From NCBI GenBank assembly GCA_017419405.1, contig JAFOLH010000005.1:434001-498000 (forward strand): a stretch of DNA of 64,000 nt, written 5' to 3'. The DNA comes from Renibacterium sp. GTDB taxonomy: Bacteria > Actinomycetota > Actinomycetes > Actinomycetales > Micrococcaceae. Each line of letters starts with the position of its first letter. The stretch's first letter is position 1. This document shows, piece by piece, positions 17,154 to 26,292 of this stretch. Under the pieces are notes generated by a model that was not told where the DNA came from, ran no database searches, and was given only the letters and a program-made list of their open reading frames with translations. The position numbers were made by a program, and so were the translations under genes.

Positions 17154-18770
17154 TCAGCGGTTGATCGCCAGCGAGCCGGCCGAGTATTCGGCGTTGCCCA
17201 GCTGGGGCATGGCGGTGTCCAGGCCCAGGCCCGGCAACTTCGCTGTTCCGGCGGAGTCCGGCTGCGCAGTTGCTTCCGCGGCCCGGACCCGGACCACCAC
17301 TTCGTAGTCGCCGGCCGGGGCCGAATCCGGAATCGTGATCAGGTCGGTCATGGTTCGCCGGCCTTGGACCGGGGCGAGGCCGCCGTCGCCGTCGCCCCAA
17401 TAGAGCGTCCGGAGATCCAAGGCGGAGACCGCCGACGCAATCGGCGTCGGGCTCCCTTTCAGCCGCAGCTCCAGAACGATCTGCCAGGCATCGTAGGTGG
17501 GGGCCACCCCGGAGTTGGTCCAAGTGGTGGTCACCTGGACCCGGTTGCTCCCCGGGAGCCGCACCGGGACTCCGGCGGCTGCGACGGAGTACCGGTAACC
17601 GCTCATGGTGTTCGCCGCGACGAAGTCCTGCCATTGCCCTTCAGCCATCACCCCGCCGTTGTAAGCGAACGGGAAATTCCCGCTGGAGAGCAACGAGACG
17701 TGCCAGCGGTCCACCTGCCCGCGGCCCACCCGGTAGAGGTCCTGCCCGACGTCGGCGCGGAAGAAATCGAAGTTCGGACCCGCGGGGATCTCGGCGGTTT
17801 GGCTGAAGTTGGCGCCGCACCATTCGGTCACCACCGGCGCGGTGGTCCAGCGGACCGTGGCGGCCGGATTCGCCATGATGTTCAACAAAGCGCTGCCTCC
17901 GGTGGCGTCGCCCAGACAGTCCATTCTGATCCCGATATCGGATCGGGCCGCCATCGCCTGGGCCAGGGCCTCCGGGCTCGCGGTGAAGCTGAGCAGCCGG
18001 GTTCTTCGGAACGCTTGGACGTTCGCTTCCACCAGAGCCTTGAGGTTCGCCGGAGTGATCTCGTTCTGGCCGCCCGGATTCCTCGGGTATTCCTGGTTCA
18101 TCGGGTAGCTGTGCCATTCGCCGAAATTCCCGTAGCCGAGCATGTCGATGAACGCGATCCGCGGATCGCCGTCGTATTTTTCACCGAGCTTGGCGATCAG
18201 CGCGGTCATCGCGGCGAGGTATCTCGGGTTGTTCCAATCCGGCACCACGACGGCCGCATCGAATCCCCGGTAGGTCCATTGGTTGACGCCCAGCCCGGTG
18301 AGCCATCCGGGCAGCACGGTCAGCGGCTCCGGCATCGGTGCGCAACAGTTGTCCGCAGGCATGATCCGAAAGCCCAGCTTCTCACCACGCGTGGTGGCTT
18401 TCGCCAGCTCGGCCTCGATCCGCGCGAAGCTGAAGTCGTCCTGGCCCGGCTGCACCTCGGCCCAGGTGAACCGGTAGTAGCTGATTTTCGCACCGGGCCA
18501 TTGCTGCTCTGCCCGGTAGCCGGGGTTTCCCGCCGAAGGGAACAATTGCCCCTCGAAGCTGCCCCATTTATTGGTTCCGCCCCAGCGGTACTGGCCGCGC
18601 ATCGGGTTGACGATCTCGGTGCCGGACGACGGCTGTCCGGTCGGTTCGCCGGGCCCGGTCGGTTCCAAGGTCGCCAGGGTGGAAACCGAGCTGACCCCGA
18701 GCCAGACGGCGAGGCCGACGACGCTGAGCACGACGAGTCCGGAAATCAGATGAAAGCCGCGCTTTCGCAT
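17154..18770 (-). CDS. Membrane-anchored DUF4832 glycoside-hydrolase-like protein
   Basis: 538 residues. An uncleaved-looking N-terminal membrane anchor (residues about 8-30) precedes a TIM-barrel-like domain, with NPMRGQYRWGG, YRFTWAEVQPG, IDMLGYGNFGEWH and TEWCGANF, then a C-terminal beta domain of the DUF4832 type. The Glu of GEWH and the Glu of TEWCG sit where barrel glycosidases carry the acid/base and nucleophile. Secreted DUF4832 proteins occur in surface-polysaccharide loci. It may trim or release EPS. The activity is inferred from fold and position only. It is transcribed toward galE, with a promoter region shared with the divergent glycosyltransferase at 19030. Confidence 0.8.
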   Translation of the reverse strand: MRKRGFHLISGLVVLSVVGLAVWLGVSSVSTLATLEPTGPGEPTGQPSSGTEIVNPMRGQYRWGGTNKWGSFEGQLFPSAGNPGYRAEQQWPGAKISYYRFTWAEVQPGQDDFSFARIEAELAKATTRGEKLGFRIMPADNCCAPMPEPLTVLPGWLTGLGVNQWTYRGFDAAVVVPDWNNPRYLAAMTALIAKLGEKYDGDPRIAFIDMLGYGNFGEWHSYPMNQEYPRNPGGQNEITPANLKALVEANVQAFRRTRLLSFTASPEALAQAMAARSDIGIRMDCLGDATGGSALLNIMANPAATVRWTTAPVVTEWCGANFSQTAEIPAGPNFDFFRADVGQDLYRVGRGQVDRWHVSLLSSGNFPFAYNGGVMAEGQWQDFVAANTMSGYRYSVAAAGVPVRLPGSNRVQVTTTWTNSGVAPTYDAWQIVLELRLKGSPTPIASAVSALDLRTLYWGDGDGGLAPVQGRRTMTDLITIPDSAPAGDYEVVVRVRAAEATAQPDSAGTAKLPGLGLDTAMPQLGNAEYSAGSLAINR

Positions 18771-18945
18771 CCACCGATGCTATCGCAGTTCGCTGTGCCG
18801 GGCCGGGCCCGCAGCCGCCGCGGATCCGGCCGAAAAAAATCTGCAGATCTTGAGTTTTACCGCGTCACGAAATTCTCCCCCTGGGCACTTCTATAAGTGG
18901 AGCAGGCTCATTGGGGGGTCGGCTCAGGCGTCGAACGACGCGCAC

Positions 18946-19010
18946 GACCGGTGCTTGTCCGCCTAATGCCCGCGGTTTCCAGCGGGGCGGGGGTGGACAA
19001 GGCACCGGTC
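18946..19010 (+). promoter_or_regulatory. Long stem-loop just before the ribosome site of the GT4 gene
   Basis: GACCGGTGCTTGTCC (18946-18960) pairs with 18995-19010 with a single bulged G. A smaller CCCGC/GCGGG stem sits inside. The structure ends 6 bases before GGGAG, the probable ribosome site for the GTG at 19030. It could be a terminator, a leader structure that hides or presents the ribosome site, or a protein-binding RNA. Confidence 0.5.
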
Positions 19011-19029
19011 ATAACTGGGAGCGTGGATA

Positions 19030-20115
19030 GTGCGGATTCTGCATGTGGTCAATGATGCGCAGACCGGCGGCGCGCAGACCCTCATCGAAGGCTTGGCCCG
19101 GCAGCGGCACCCCGACGACGAAGTGCACCTCTTGGTTCTGATGGCGCCCGGTGCACTCTCCGAGCGGTTCGCGGCGAGCTTGGACTCGGTCAGCTACGTC
19201 GGGATGCAGAAACGGGATGTGCTGCCCTGGCGGGCCATCCGGATGTTGCGGGAGTTGGTCCTCGGGCGCCGGATCGAACTGGTCCATTCGCATTTGGCGC
19301 AATCCGATTTGGTCAGTGCGCTCAGTCGGCTCACGGTGCCCAAAGTCAGTACCGTGCATGTCAGCAGTTCGCATCAGACCCGGGCGATTTCCCGTCTGGT
19401 CGGAAAAGCCGTAGCCCGGCTCAGCAAGCGGTTCACCGTGGTGGCCTGCTCGCCTTCCGCCTTCGAATACGCGATCCAGTCCGGCTACCGCGTTGCGCCG
19501 AGTCTGATCCGCAACGGCACCCGGATCGCGGACGCGGTATTGGCTCCGGAGTTGCTCCGCCGGCGTCAGCGGAGCCGGCGTTTCGTGCAGCTGGCCCGAT
19601 GGCATCCGGTGAAAGGCCACGCGGACCTCTTTGCCGCGTTGGCGATCCTGCGCAGCAGCCATCCGGAGGTCCGGCTGGACTGTGCGGGGCTCGGCATGGA
19701 TGCGGACAATCCCGAGTTGGCCGCGAGCCTGGCGGCGCACGGGGTGGCCGACCTGGTGACTTTGCACGGCTCGGTCCAAAACGTCCGAGAACTATTCGAC
19801 GGCGCCCGGGCCTTGGTCAGCCCGAGCACCCACGAGGCATTGCCGATGGCGGGCATCGAAGCGCTCAGCGCTGGGCTTCCGGTGCTCAGTACCGACGTCG
19901 GCGATTGCGCCGAGTTGACGGTGCGGCCGGAATTCCTGATCGCACCGGGGCGGCCGGAGGAACTGGCCGCCGCGATGGCCGGTTTGCTCGAGCTACCGGA
20001 CCCGCAGTACCAGGCGGTGAGCCGGGCCGCAGCGGAACGCGCCCGGGAACGGTTCGACGAACGTTCCGCGGCCGCGGATTACCGGGCGCTCTACGCAGGC
20101 CTGCTGTTCAGCTGA
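19030..20115 (+). CDS. GT4-family glycosyltransferase
   Basis: 361 residues from GTG 19030 (RILHVVNDAQTGGAQTLIEG), with GGGAG eight bases upstream. The donor-binding half shows RFVQLARWHPVKGH, LDCAGLGMDADN and STHEALPMAGIEALSAGLPV, which includes the E-x7-E motif of GT4 enzymes. It is a cytoplasmic EPS glycosyltransferase transcribed alone on the plus strand, between the two EPS operons, and its last 8 bases overlap the convergent hydrolase gene. A long stem-loop lies in its leader. Confidence 0.92.
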   Translation: MRILHVVNDAQTGGAQTLIEGLARQRHPDDEVHLLVLMAPGALSERFAASLDSVSYVGMQKRDVLPWRAIRMLRELVLGRRIELVHSHLAQSDLVSALSRLTVPKVSTVHVSSSHQTRAISRLVGKAVARLSKRFTVVACSPSAFEYAIQSGYRVAPSLIRNGTRIADAVLAPELLRRRQRSRRFVQLARWHPVKGHADLFAALAILRSSHPEVRLDCAGLGMDADNPELAASLAAHGVADLVTLHGSVQNVRELFDGARALVSPSTHEALPMAGIEALSAGLPVLSTDVGDCAELTVRPEFLIAPGRPEELAAAMAGLLELPDPQYQAVSRAAAERARERFDERSAAADYRALYAGLLFS

Positions 20116-21778
20116 GCCCGGGTTCGCGCTGCGGCCGCGGCCCGGTTTCCCGGAGCGGGAACAGCTCTTCGATGATGCTCAGCGAGCGCAGCCGTGCGGC
20201 GTGGCCCATGAGCGAATGGTCGAGTACCGGTTCCGCATGGTGGGTGACTACCCTGCCGGAACGCTGCAGGTTCCGAAGCCCGGCGGGCCCGCGTTCGGAA
20301 ATGAAGTGCTGGTGGTCCACCGGGCCGAAGTAGAGGCGCAATTCGGATTGCCGGGAGCCGATGTCCATCAGGACTTCCGGCGTATTCGCAATGCTGTGCC
20401 GCCCCAGCGTGAGCCAAAGTGGATACGGGGCTTTGGCCCGCAGGAGTTCTTTGACCGTTGACTTCAGGCTCGCCCGGTGCCGTTGGTCGCGTGCCGCCGA
20501 GCTGAGCACGTCAACCGGATCGTCCGCGATGTTCCACTCGTCGAACGCCCGACGGAAGTAATCGGCATCGGAACGCCAGGCCACGTTGTTGAACATCACG
20601 ACCCGGTCGATCGGAGCATGTTCACTGGCCATGCTGACCAGCCAGGCGCCGACGCACAAGCCGATTCCGGTCACCGAACCTCCGGTTTTGGCGTGCAGCC
20701 AGGCGGCGGTGTTTTCGGTGTCCTCAATCGCCTCGAGGGTGTAGGGGTTCGGGTCCATGAGTGCCTCCGGCACCCCCAGGTCGCCGCATCCCCGGCGTTC
20801 GGCACGCAAGGCCGGAACCCCGCGAGCCGCGAGGTTCCGGGCTGCCTCGACCCAGAGCGCGGTTACGCCGTCTTTGGGTTCGGCCGAAGCCGCGACGAAG
20901 AATGCCGCAGCTTCGGTGCCCGAACTGCTGCCGAGCGGCCGGCTGTAGACCCCCGGAAGCCGGTCCGGGCCCACCTCCACGAGTTCCTCGACGATCCGCC
21001 GGCCAGCCGGCGCTGCCAGCGTGATGGCCCGCACCGGGGCCCAGGGACGTTGCAGCACCGGTCGGCCGGATTCCGGGAACGAATCGATGAGCCGTTGCAG
21101 CGACTCGGTGGGCACTTCGGCGTGGATCGAAGCCACGGAATGCACTTTCCGGCTCCGGTTGACATCCGTCTCGACGCTGATCTCAGTGCCCGGAGGCAGG
21201 GTTCCGGGGGGTGCTTTCGCCGGGTTCGGCACTGCGGACAGCGCACTGGCCTGATGCGGCAGGAAAAGCGCCCCGTTCACTTCGACGCCGGCATCCTGGG
21301 GCACCACCGGATCCTCCGGCAACGACATGGCCCGCAGCATGCTCTGCTGGCGCAGGAACATCCGACCACCGACGGGCTCCCAGAGCAGCCGTTTTCCGAG
21401 GTCCAGCGGTGCCGAAGCCAGCAAGGCGGCTCCGACCCGCAGGCCCAGGGCATGCACCTTTCCGGGTTCGACGATCCGTTCCGCCAGCCCCACGACGGCT
21501 TGCAAGTCCTGATGCCAGAGCGCCACCGGGTCGGCAGACTCGGGCATCGGCGCGGATTCACCGGTTCCGGTCCAACCGAATCGGATCGCCACCCAGCCTT
21601 GCTGCGCGAGCATGATCGCCAGCACCCGCAAGCTGCGGTAGCTGATCACCTGTTCCCGGGCCAATGGCGGCGCGATCACCACGGCGCCTTTGACTGCGCT
21701 GCCGGTCGGTCGGTGCACCCAGCCGTGCAAGGGCCGATTGCCGCTCATGATCCAGCTTGCCTCGCCAAGTTCTGCCAT
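20108..21778 (-). CDS. Tandem alpha/beta-hydrolase-fold protein of EPS operon
   Basis: The ATG at 21778 gives 556 residues (MAELGEASWIMSGNRPLHGW). Two alpha/beta-hydrolase-like halves are visible. In the first (about 15-230), VVIAPPLAREQVISY and AIRFGWTGTGES are typical of S33-like hydrolases, but the elbow reads ALGLRVGAA, with Arg where Ser is expected. In the second (about 270-545) the elbow reads GIGLCVGAW, with Cys in the nucleophile position as in dienelactone hydrolases, and a His lies in GPVDHQHF. It is the last gene of the carrier-protein operon, 2 bases after the GH2 gene. A role as thioesterase or acyltransferase releasing the carrier-bound aminoacyl group is an inference. Confidence 0.75.
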   Translation of the reverse strand: MAELGEASWIMSGNRPLHGWVHRPTGSAVKGAVVIAPPLAREQVISYRSLRVLAIMLAQQGWVAIRFGWTGTGESAPMPESADPVALWHQDLQAVVGLAERIVEPGKVHALGLRVGAALLASAPLDLGKRLLWEPVGGRMFLRQQSMLRAMSLPEDPVVPQDAGVEVNGALFLPHQASALSAVPNPAKAPPGTLPPGTEISVETDVNRSRKVHSVASIHAEVPTESLQRLIDSFPESGRPVLQRPWAPVRAITLAAPAGRRIVEELVEVGPDRLPGVYSRPLGSSSGTEAAAFFVAASAEPKDGVTALWVEAARNLAARGVPALRAERRGCGDLGVPEALMDPNPYTLEAIEDTENTAAWLHAKTGGSVTGIGLCVGAWLVSMASEHAPIDRVVMFNNVAWRSDADYFRRAFDEWNIADDPVDVLSSAARDQRHRASLKSTVKELLRAKAPYPLWLTLGRHSIANTPEVLMDIGSRQSELRLYFGPVDHQHFISERGPAGLRNLQRSGRVVTHHAEPVLDHSLMGHAARLRSLSIIEELFPLRETGPRPQREPGLS

Positions 21779-21780
21779 GG

Positions 21781-24291
21781 TCAGCCTCCTCGCTTGATGT
21801 CGTTCTCGGGCAAACGCCAAACCGGTTGCGGCGCGCTGGTCTCGTTGAGTGCCCGAACGGTGCCCCAAAGGCTCTCCGGTGCCCGTTGCGGCGTCGCCGG
21901 TCCGGCGGGCACCGGACGGCAAGCGATCCGCCTGCGGCCGCCGTGCGGAAGGTGGAAGTAGTTGTCCTCGGGTACCCGTCCGGGCAAATCCAAGGCCACG
22001 AAACTCGCCAGTTTGCTGCTGCTGACTTCGATGAAATCTCCGCTGTGGTCGCTGCCGGAGAAGGCCTGCAGCCCAGTGTCGCCGAGCGGGCGGTCGATGC
22101 CGCCCAAGAGCAATACGGTCCGGGCGAGCACCGATCCGTCGTGCGCCCAGAGCACCGCCTCGGCCGTGTCGTAGCTGCGTTCCCCGAACTGCCAGACGTG
22201 GTCCAGATCGAGGAACCCGCCCAGGGCCTGGCACAACTCCCAACGGTGGTGGCCGTGCCCAGGCAGCCGCACCGCGATTTCGGCATGGGCTTGGACCACT
22301 CCGCTGATCCCGTGGATCCGGATTTCCAGCAGGCCTTCGACGGCTTCGGGCCGATCGTTGAACAGGTGCAGGTCGACCCCGTTGAGGCCTTCCGGTTGGA
22401 ACCCGAGGGCAAGTGGGCGGCAGGCGGCCTTGAGCGCGTACCAGGCGGATTTCGGCACGCCGTCGACGTCGACGACGCCGAACCCGGCCCCGGCGGACAG
22501 ATCCCGGGCGCTCAGCAGCAGCGCGCCGGCGCACGGCGATTCCGGACGCCGCCATTCGAGCAGGGTCCGGGAAACCGCGTGGTGCACGGCTGCCCGGTGC
22601 AGATCGAGTTCCCTGCCGGTGCCGGCTGCGGATTCGGTGCCGAAGAACTCCCGGACGTAGTGCGCGGCGGTGTCTTCGAAACTCCAGTCCGCGCCGGGGT
22701 CCCGGGCGACGGCGGCCTGCCAGCGCGCCGAGGCCGCCGGGGGGCTGTGCTTCTGGAAGGCTTCGCCGAAGTGCCGGACGATGCTCGCCGGTTCCGGCGG
22801 CACCGCGAAGGCCAGGCATTCTGCGGCGAACCGGACGCCGGAGGTCCGGGCATCCGGCAAACCCCGCCGGTAGGCTCCCACCCCGAAATAGTGGCTGATG
22901 CCGCTCCTGGCATGCACCGGGTTCCCGGGGCCGGAAGGGCTCGAGGAGACGGCCACCGCTGCCGGGATGCAGTGCCGGATGATCGCCGGGATCACCGTGT
23001 CCAGCACCGTCATGCGACGTTGTTCCGCGGATTTCCCCCAGAACACCGGTTGCTGTTCGGTCTCGTTTCCACCGCTGACCACCACGATGCTCGGGTGTTT
23101 GGCCAGTCGGGTCAACCAGGTCCCGGTTTCTTCGCTGAACCGGTCGAGCCAATCCGAGTCTTCCGGCGGATCGAGGGTGGCGAGCATGCAATCCTGCCAG
23201 ACCATGATGCCGAGCCGATCGCATTCGCGGTAGAAGGCCGGTTGCTCATAGCTTCCGGTGCCGCTGACCCGGACCAGATTGACCCCGGCTTCGGCCAATT
23301 GGCTCAGCGCGTCCCGGTAGTCTGCGGGCGAACCGCCTAGCCGGAGTGCATCCAGCGGCGCCCAGACCACCCCGCGGGCGAACACCGGGAGTCCGTTGGC
23401 CTTGAGTTGGAAACCGCCGTCCTGCCGGTCGGCTTCGATGGAGCGGAAGCCGACGTCGAAGGACTGCCGGTGGGACCCGCCGTGCAGTTCCAGCCGGTAC
23501 AGCGCCGGGGTGCCGTGGCTGTGCGGAAACCAGCGCTGCGGTTCGGGGAGTTCGACGGCGATCGTCCGTTCCCCGTCGACGCTGAGCTGCTCGGTTGCAC
23601 TGAGGCTGCCGTCCGGGTGGCTCAGCCGCAAGGTGAGCTCCACCGGGGCGTCGCTGACGACCGATAGCACCACTCGCCCGAGCGGGCCGTCGAGTTCGGT
23701 GCGCAAGGTCAGCACTTCGTAGGGCGCGGATTCGCTCAGGCTGATCCGGGCCCAGGGGCCCACTGCCGGAATCGTGCCGTGCCACGGGATGTGGCCCAGC
23801 AACGGTGTCCGGTGCCAGCGCAGGGCGCCGTTGGCGATCAGCGAACTGCGCCACCGGGCCCGGGGTTTGCTGGGCGTACTCACCGAGCCGAGCGGGCGGC
23901 AGCGAATGGCCAGCCGGTTCCGACCGGCCTGCGGAGCCGCCGGGAAGTCCAGGGCATCGAAGGCCCCGGACCCGGAGCCGATTTCAACTCCGTTGAGCCA
24001 AAGCGTCGAGTAAGTGGCGATCCCGTCGGAGTGCAGATGCCACGGTTGGTCCGCACCGGCGTCGGCGGCGAAATCGGCGAGGAACCACCAATCCCAATCA
24101 TCGGGGGCCAAGGCCAAAGCCGCAGCGGAGCCGAATTGGTCCCGCCAGGCACTTGCCGCGGTGCCCGGGACAGTGGCCGGCAGGGAGACCGCCTGGGCCG
24201 GGTCGAGGGCGATCAAGCCGGCTGGGTCGGCGGCTGCGCCGGGTGGCGTGCGCACTACCCGCCAGCGGGCGTGGGACAGCAGGTCAACCAT
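21781..24291 (-). CDS. GH2-family (beta-mannosidase-like) protein
   Basis: The ATG at 24291 (MVDLLSHARWRVVRTPPG) gives 836 residues with no signal peptide. The jelly-roll domain (LHSDGIATYSTLWLNGVEIG), the immunoglobulin-like domain and the TIM barrel follow the GH2 order. FARGVVWAPLDAL and EAGVNLVRVSG begin the barrel. VVSGGNETEQQPVFWG holds the acid/base Glu of the NE pair, and a Glu in GVRFAAECLAF is the best nucleophile candidate. The closest style is beta-mannosidase. Being cytoplasmic and inside a biosynthetic operon, it may be a non-classical processing or editing enzyme. Its start overlaps the DUF1839 stop by 8 bases. Confidence 0.82.
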   Translation of the reverse strand: MVDLLSHARWRVVRTPPGAAADPAGLIALDPAQAVSLPATVPGTAASAWRDQFGSAAALALAPDDWDWWFLADFAADAGADQPWHLHSDGIATYSTLWLNGVEIGSGSGAFDALDFPAAPQAGRNRLAIRCRPLGSVSTPSKPRARWRSSLIANGALRWHRTPLLGHIPWHGTIPAVGPWARISLSESAPYEVLTLRTELDGPLGRVVLSVVSDAPVELTLRLSHPDGSLSATEQLSVDGERTIAVELPEPQRWFPHSHGTPALYRLELHGGSHRQSFDVGFRSIEADRQDGGFQLKANGLPVFARGVVWAPLDALRLGGSPADYRDALSQLAEAGVNLVRVSGTGSYEQPAFYRECDRLGIMVWQDCMLATLDPPEDSDWLDRFSEETGTWLTRLAKHPSIVVVSGGNETEQQPVFWGKSAEQRRMTVLDTVIPAIIRHCIPAAVAVSSSPSGPGNPVHARSGISHYFGVGAYRRGLPDARTSGVRFAAECLAFAVPPEPASIVRHFGEAFQKHSPPAASARWQAAVARDPGADWSFEDTAAHYVREFFGTESAAGTGRELDLHRAAVHHAVSRTLLEWRRPESPCAGALLLSARDLSAGAGFGVVDVDGVPKSAWYALKAACRPLALGFQPEGLNGVDLHLFNDRPEAVEGLLEIRIHGISGVVQAHAEIAVRLPGHGHHRWELCQALGGFLDLDHVWQFGERSYDTAEAVLWAHDGSVLARTVLLLGGIDRPLGDTGLQAFSGSDHSGDFIEVSSSKLASFVALDLPGRVPEDNYFHLPHGGRRRIACRPVPAGPATPQRAPESLWGTVRALNETSAPQPVWRLPENDIKRGG

Positions 24292-25348
24292 GGGCGGCAG
24301 GGTCGTTCTGCAGGATCCCGATCGCGGTTTCCCAGTGCGTGGGCATTGCGGCGAGTTCCGATTCGGTACTCGTGCTGCGACCGGAGGCGAACCGGGCGAG
24401 TTTGAACTGGAGTTGTTTCGCACTGTCGCTGCAGGCACGGAAGGCCGCTGCGGCCCGGAGCAGTTCGTCGGGTTGCCCGGCATCGTGGAGGGTGCCGGAC
24501 TGGCCGGCCCGGGCGGCGGAAAGCCAGCGGCAGAATTCTGCGGCGAGCATTGCCGCCAAACCTGCCTGCCGGGTGGTCGCGAAGGCCAACTGGTGGAAAT
24601 AGGGCAGTCCGTGTTCGGTCAACGGCGCGGCTTGCCGGCCCAAGTAGTCGGCCAGCCGGCGCATCGGCTGCGCTTGGCTGGAATCCGCGATCCGCCGCAG
24701 ATGGCCGGCGAAGACCTCCTCGGCTGCGGCCAGGAGCTCGGCCGGGTCGAGCCGTTTGAGACCAGCAGTATCAATCAGGTCCACATAGGGGCTCGGCACG
24801 AATCCGTGCACTGCCGACGTGCCGAGCGTCGCCTGGAAATCTTCGCCCTCGAGGCGGTACAAACCGCTGTTGTGCAGATAGCTCAGCCGGCCGGCCACGG
24901 GGTCCAGGCTCAGCGGGATGATCGAAGTCTTTCCGTGCTCGGTCCGATAGCTGGTGCCGGCAGTGTCCGGCAAATAGTAGGAATCGACCTCGACCATGGC
25001 GAAGTTCCCCAGCTCGAACTGGGCCGCCAAATGCTCGGTGATCGGCTTCCAGATCAGGTACTCGCCGAAGCGCAGGCCGTACAGCTTCTCCAGATCCTGG
25101 GAGCGGGGTTTCAGGAATTCCCACTGGTCGCCGCAAAATTGCGAGCTGACGGCGCAGGACATCGCGGGCAACGGATCGAGATGCAGCGCGGAAAGCAGCT
25201 CGATCCAGACGTCGGTGTAGCAATTGGTGTTCGCCCAGGCCGGATCGTCCGAATGCAGACGGTGCGGCTCGAAGTTGTCCGGATCCAATCCGGCCAGTCT
25301 CCGGGTGATCAACGAGGCGGGGGCGGCGTTGCTAGACGGCACGGACAT
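24284..25348 (-). CDS. DUF1839 family protein
   Basis: The ATG at 25348 (MSVPSSNAAPASLITRRLAG) gives 354 residues; longer frames upstream are shadows of the ligase gene. Characteristic stretches are WANTNCYTDVWIELL, FCGDQWEFLKP, AMVEVDSYYLPDTAGTSYR and KTSIIPLSLD. This matches, from memory, DUF1839, a family encoded beside amino acid:[carrier protein] ligases in rhizobia. The Cys, His and Asp residues suggest an enzyme, possibly a cysteine-dependent transferase acting on the loaded carrier, but no activity is established that I know of. It follows the ligase by 2 bases. Confidence 0.75.
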   Translation of the reverse strand: MSVPSSNAAPASLITRRLAGLDPDNFEPHRLHSDDPAWANTNCYTDVWIELLSALHLDPLPAMSCAVSSQFCGDQWEFLKPRSQDLEKLYGLRFGEYLIWKPITEHLAAQFELGNFAMVEVDSYYLPDTAGTSYRTEHGKTSIIPLSLDPVAGRLSYLHNSGLYRLEGEDFQATLGTSAVHGFVPSPYVDLIDTAGLKRLDPAELLAAAEEVFAGHLRRIADSSQAQPMRRLADYLGRQAAPLTEHGLPYFHQLAFATTRQAGLAAMLAAEFCRWLSAARAGQSGTLHDAGQPDELLRAAAAFRACSDSAKQLQFKLARFASGRSTSTESELAAMPTHWETAIGILQNDPAAHG

Positions 25349-25350
25349 CC

Positions 25351-26292
25351 CTATCCCTGGAGCGCGTCGCGGACGTCGGCCGGCCAGTCGGCCAGCCGGA
25401 ATCCGTGGCGGGCGACCAAGGCCAACATGATCCGTTCCAGGCCGAAGCCGAAACAGGCACTGTGCGCGGGCTTGCCGTCCGCGCTGCGAATCCCGAACTC
25501 GCCGCCGAAGTGGTCTTGGTGCCAATTCCCGGAGGCCACTGCGGTGGACCGGCCGGGCACGGCTTCCACCAGCAGCTCGAACTTCAATTCAGCGGCGCGT
25601 TGGCCGGAGGCGAGCAATCTGCCGGATCGGCCGAAGAACGGATCGTTGGCGCCCTCGATGCGCACCGTCAGGCCGAGGCCGGTCAACAGCGTCCGGGCTT
25701 CGGCCAACCAGCGATCGCGGTGCGCCAGGGCCTGCTCCGGGGTGCCCAGCAGCACGTATTCGCGCATCCGGAAGCTGACCATCCGGAACGGGTCCTCGGA
25801 GGGTTCGTTCCGGAAGCACTCGCCGGTGAGTTCATACCATTCGCCATCGGCGACGGTGCCTTGCAGGTGCGGATAGAGCGAATGGCACACGGCTGGCACC
25901 AGTACCAGATCGCTGGGCGCCAGCCGGTCGCGCCAACCGCGGTCTCCCGAATCGACCGACTCGAGCAATGCGCGGTGGTCCCTGCTGTCGCCGTCGAAAA
26001 CGTCGACGGCGCCGACCAATTGCGGGAACGACGTCAGGTAATTGGTGCGTTGCAGCAGCTCCTGGCCGTTGACCGGCGGAAACCGCAGGCTGCGCAGGGC
26101 GGGGGATTCCGGCATGGCGCGCGCGATTTGCCCGGCCCGCCGGTTCAAACCCGCCACGACGCGTTCCGCGTCCTCGCTCAGCCCGTTGACCCCCGGGGCC
26201 ATGGTCGGGATCAACCAGCCGTGTTCGACGAGCTTCCGGCCGAACTCCGCTGCTCCGGAGGGCAGCTCGGGAAGAAGGGATTGGGTGCTCAT
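25351..26292 (-). CDS. Amino acid:[carrier protein] ligase (SerRS-like)
   Basis: At 313 residues this is much shorter than seryl-tRNA synthetase and lacks its tRNA-binding coiled-coil arm. Class II motif 2 (ECFRNEPSEDPFRMVSF) and motif 3 (FGFGLERIMLAL) are present. Cys136, Glu178 and Cys280 fit the zinc ligands of the described atypical SerRS homologues, which activate small amino acids (Gly or Ala) and load them onto the phosphopantetheine of a carrier protein instead of tRNA. The carrier protein gene (27442-27696) and an acyl-CoA dehydrogenase homologue lie directly upstream. The start overlaps the upstream stop (ATGA). Amino acid choice is not readable by eye. Confidence 0.88.
   Translation of the reverse strand: MSTQSLLPELPSGAAEFGRKLVEHGWLIPTMAPGVNGLSEDAERVVAGLNRRAGQIARAMPESPALRSLRFPPVNGQELLQRTNYLTSFPQLVGAVDVFDGDSRDHRALLESVDSGDRGWRDRLAPSDLVLVPAVCHSLYPHLQGTVADGEWYELTGECFRNEPSEDPFRMVSFRMREYVLLGTPEQALAHRDRWLAEARTLLTGLGLTVRIEGANDPFFGRSGRLLASGQRAAELKFELLVEAVPGRSTAVASGNWHQDHFGGEFGIRSADGKPAHSACFGFGLERIMLALVARHGFRLADWPADVRDALQG

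Noticed and set aside
25351-26292. Second seryl-tRNA synthetase
   Set aside because: It lacks the N-terminal tRNA-binding coiled coil and is only 313 residues; the zinc-ligand pattern and carrier protein neighbour fit the carrier protein ligase group instead.
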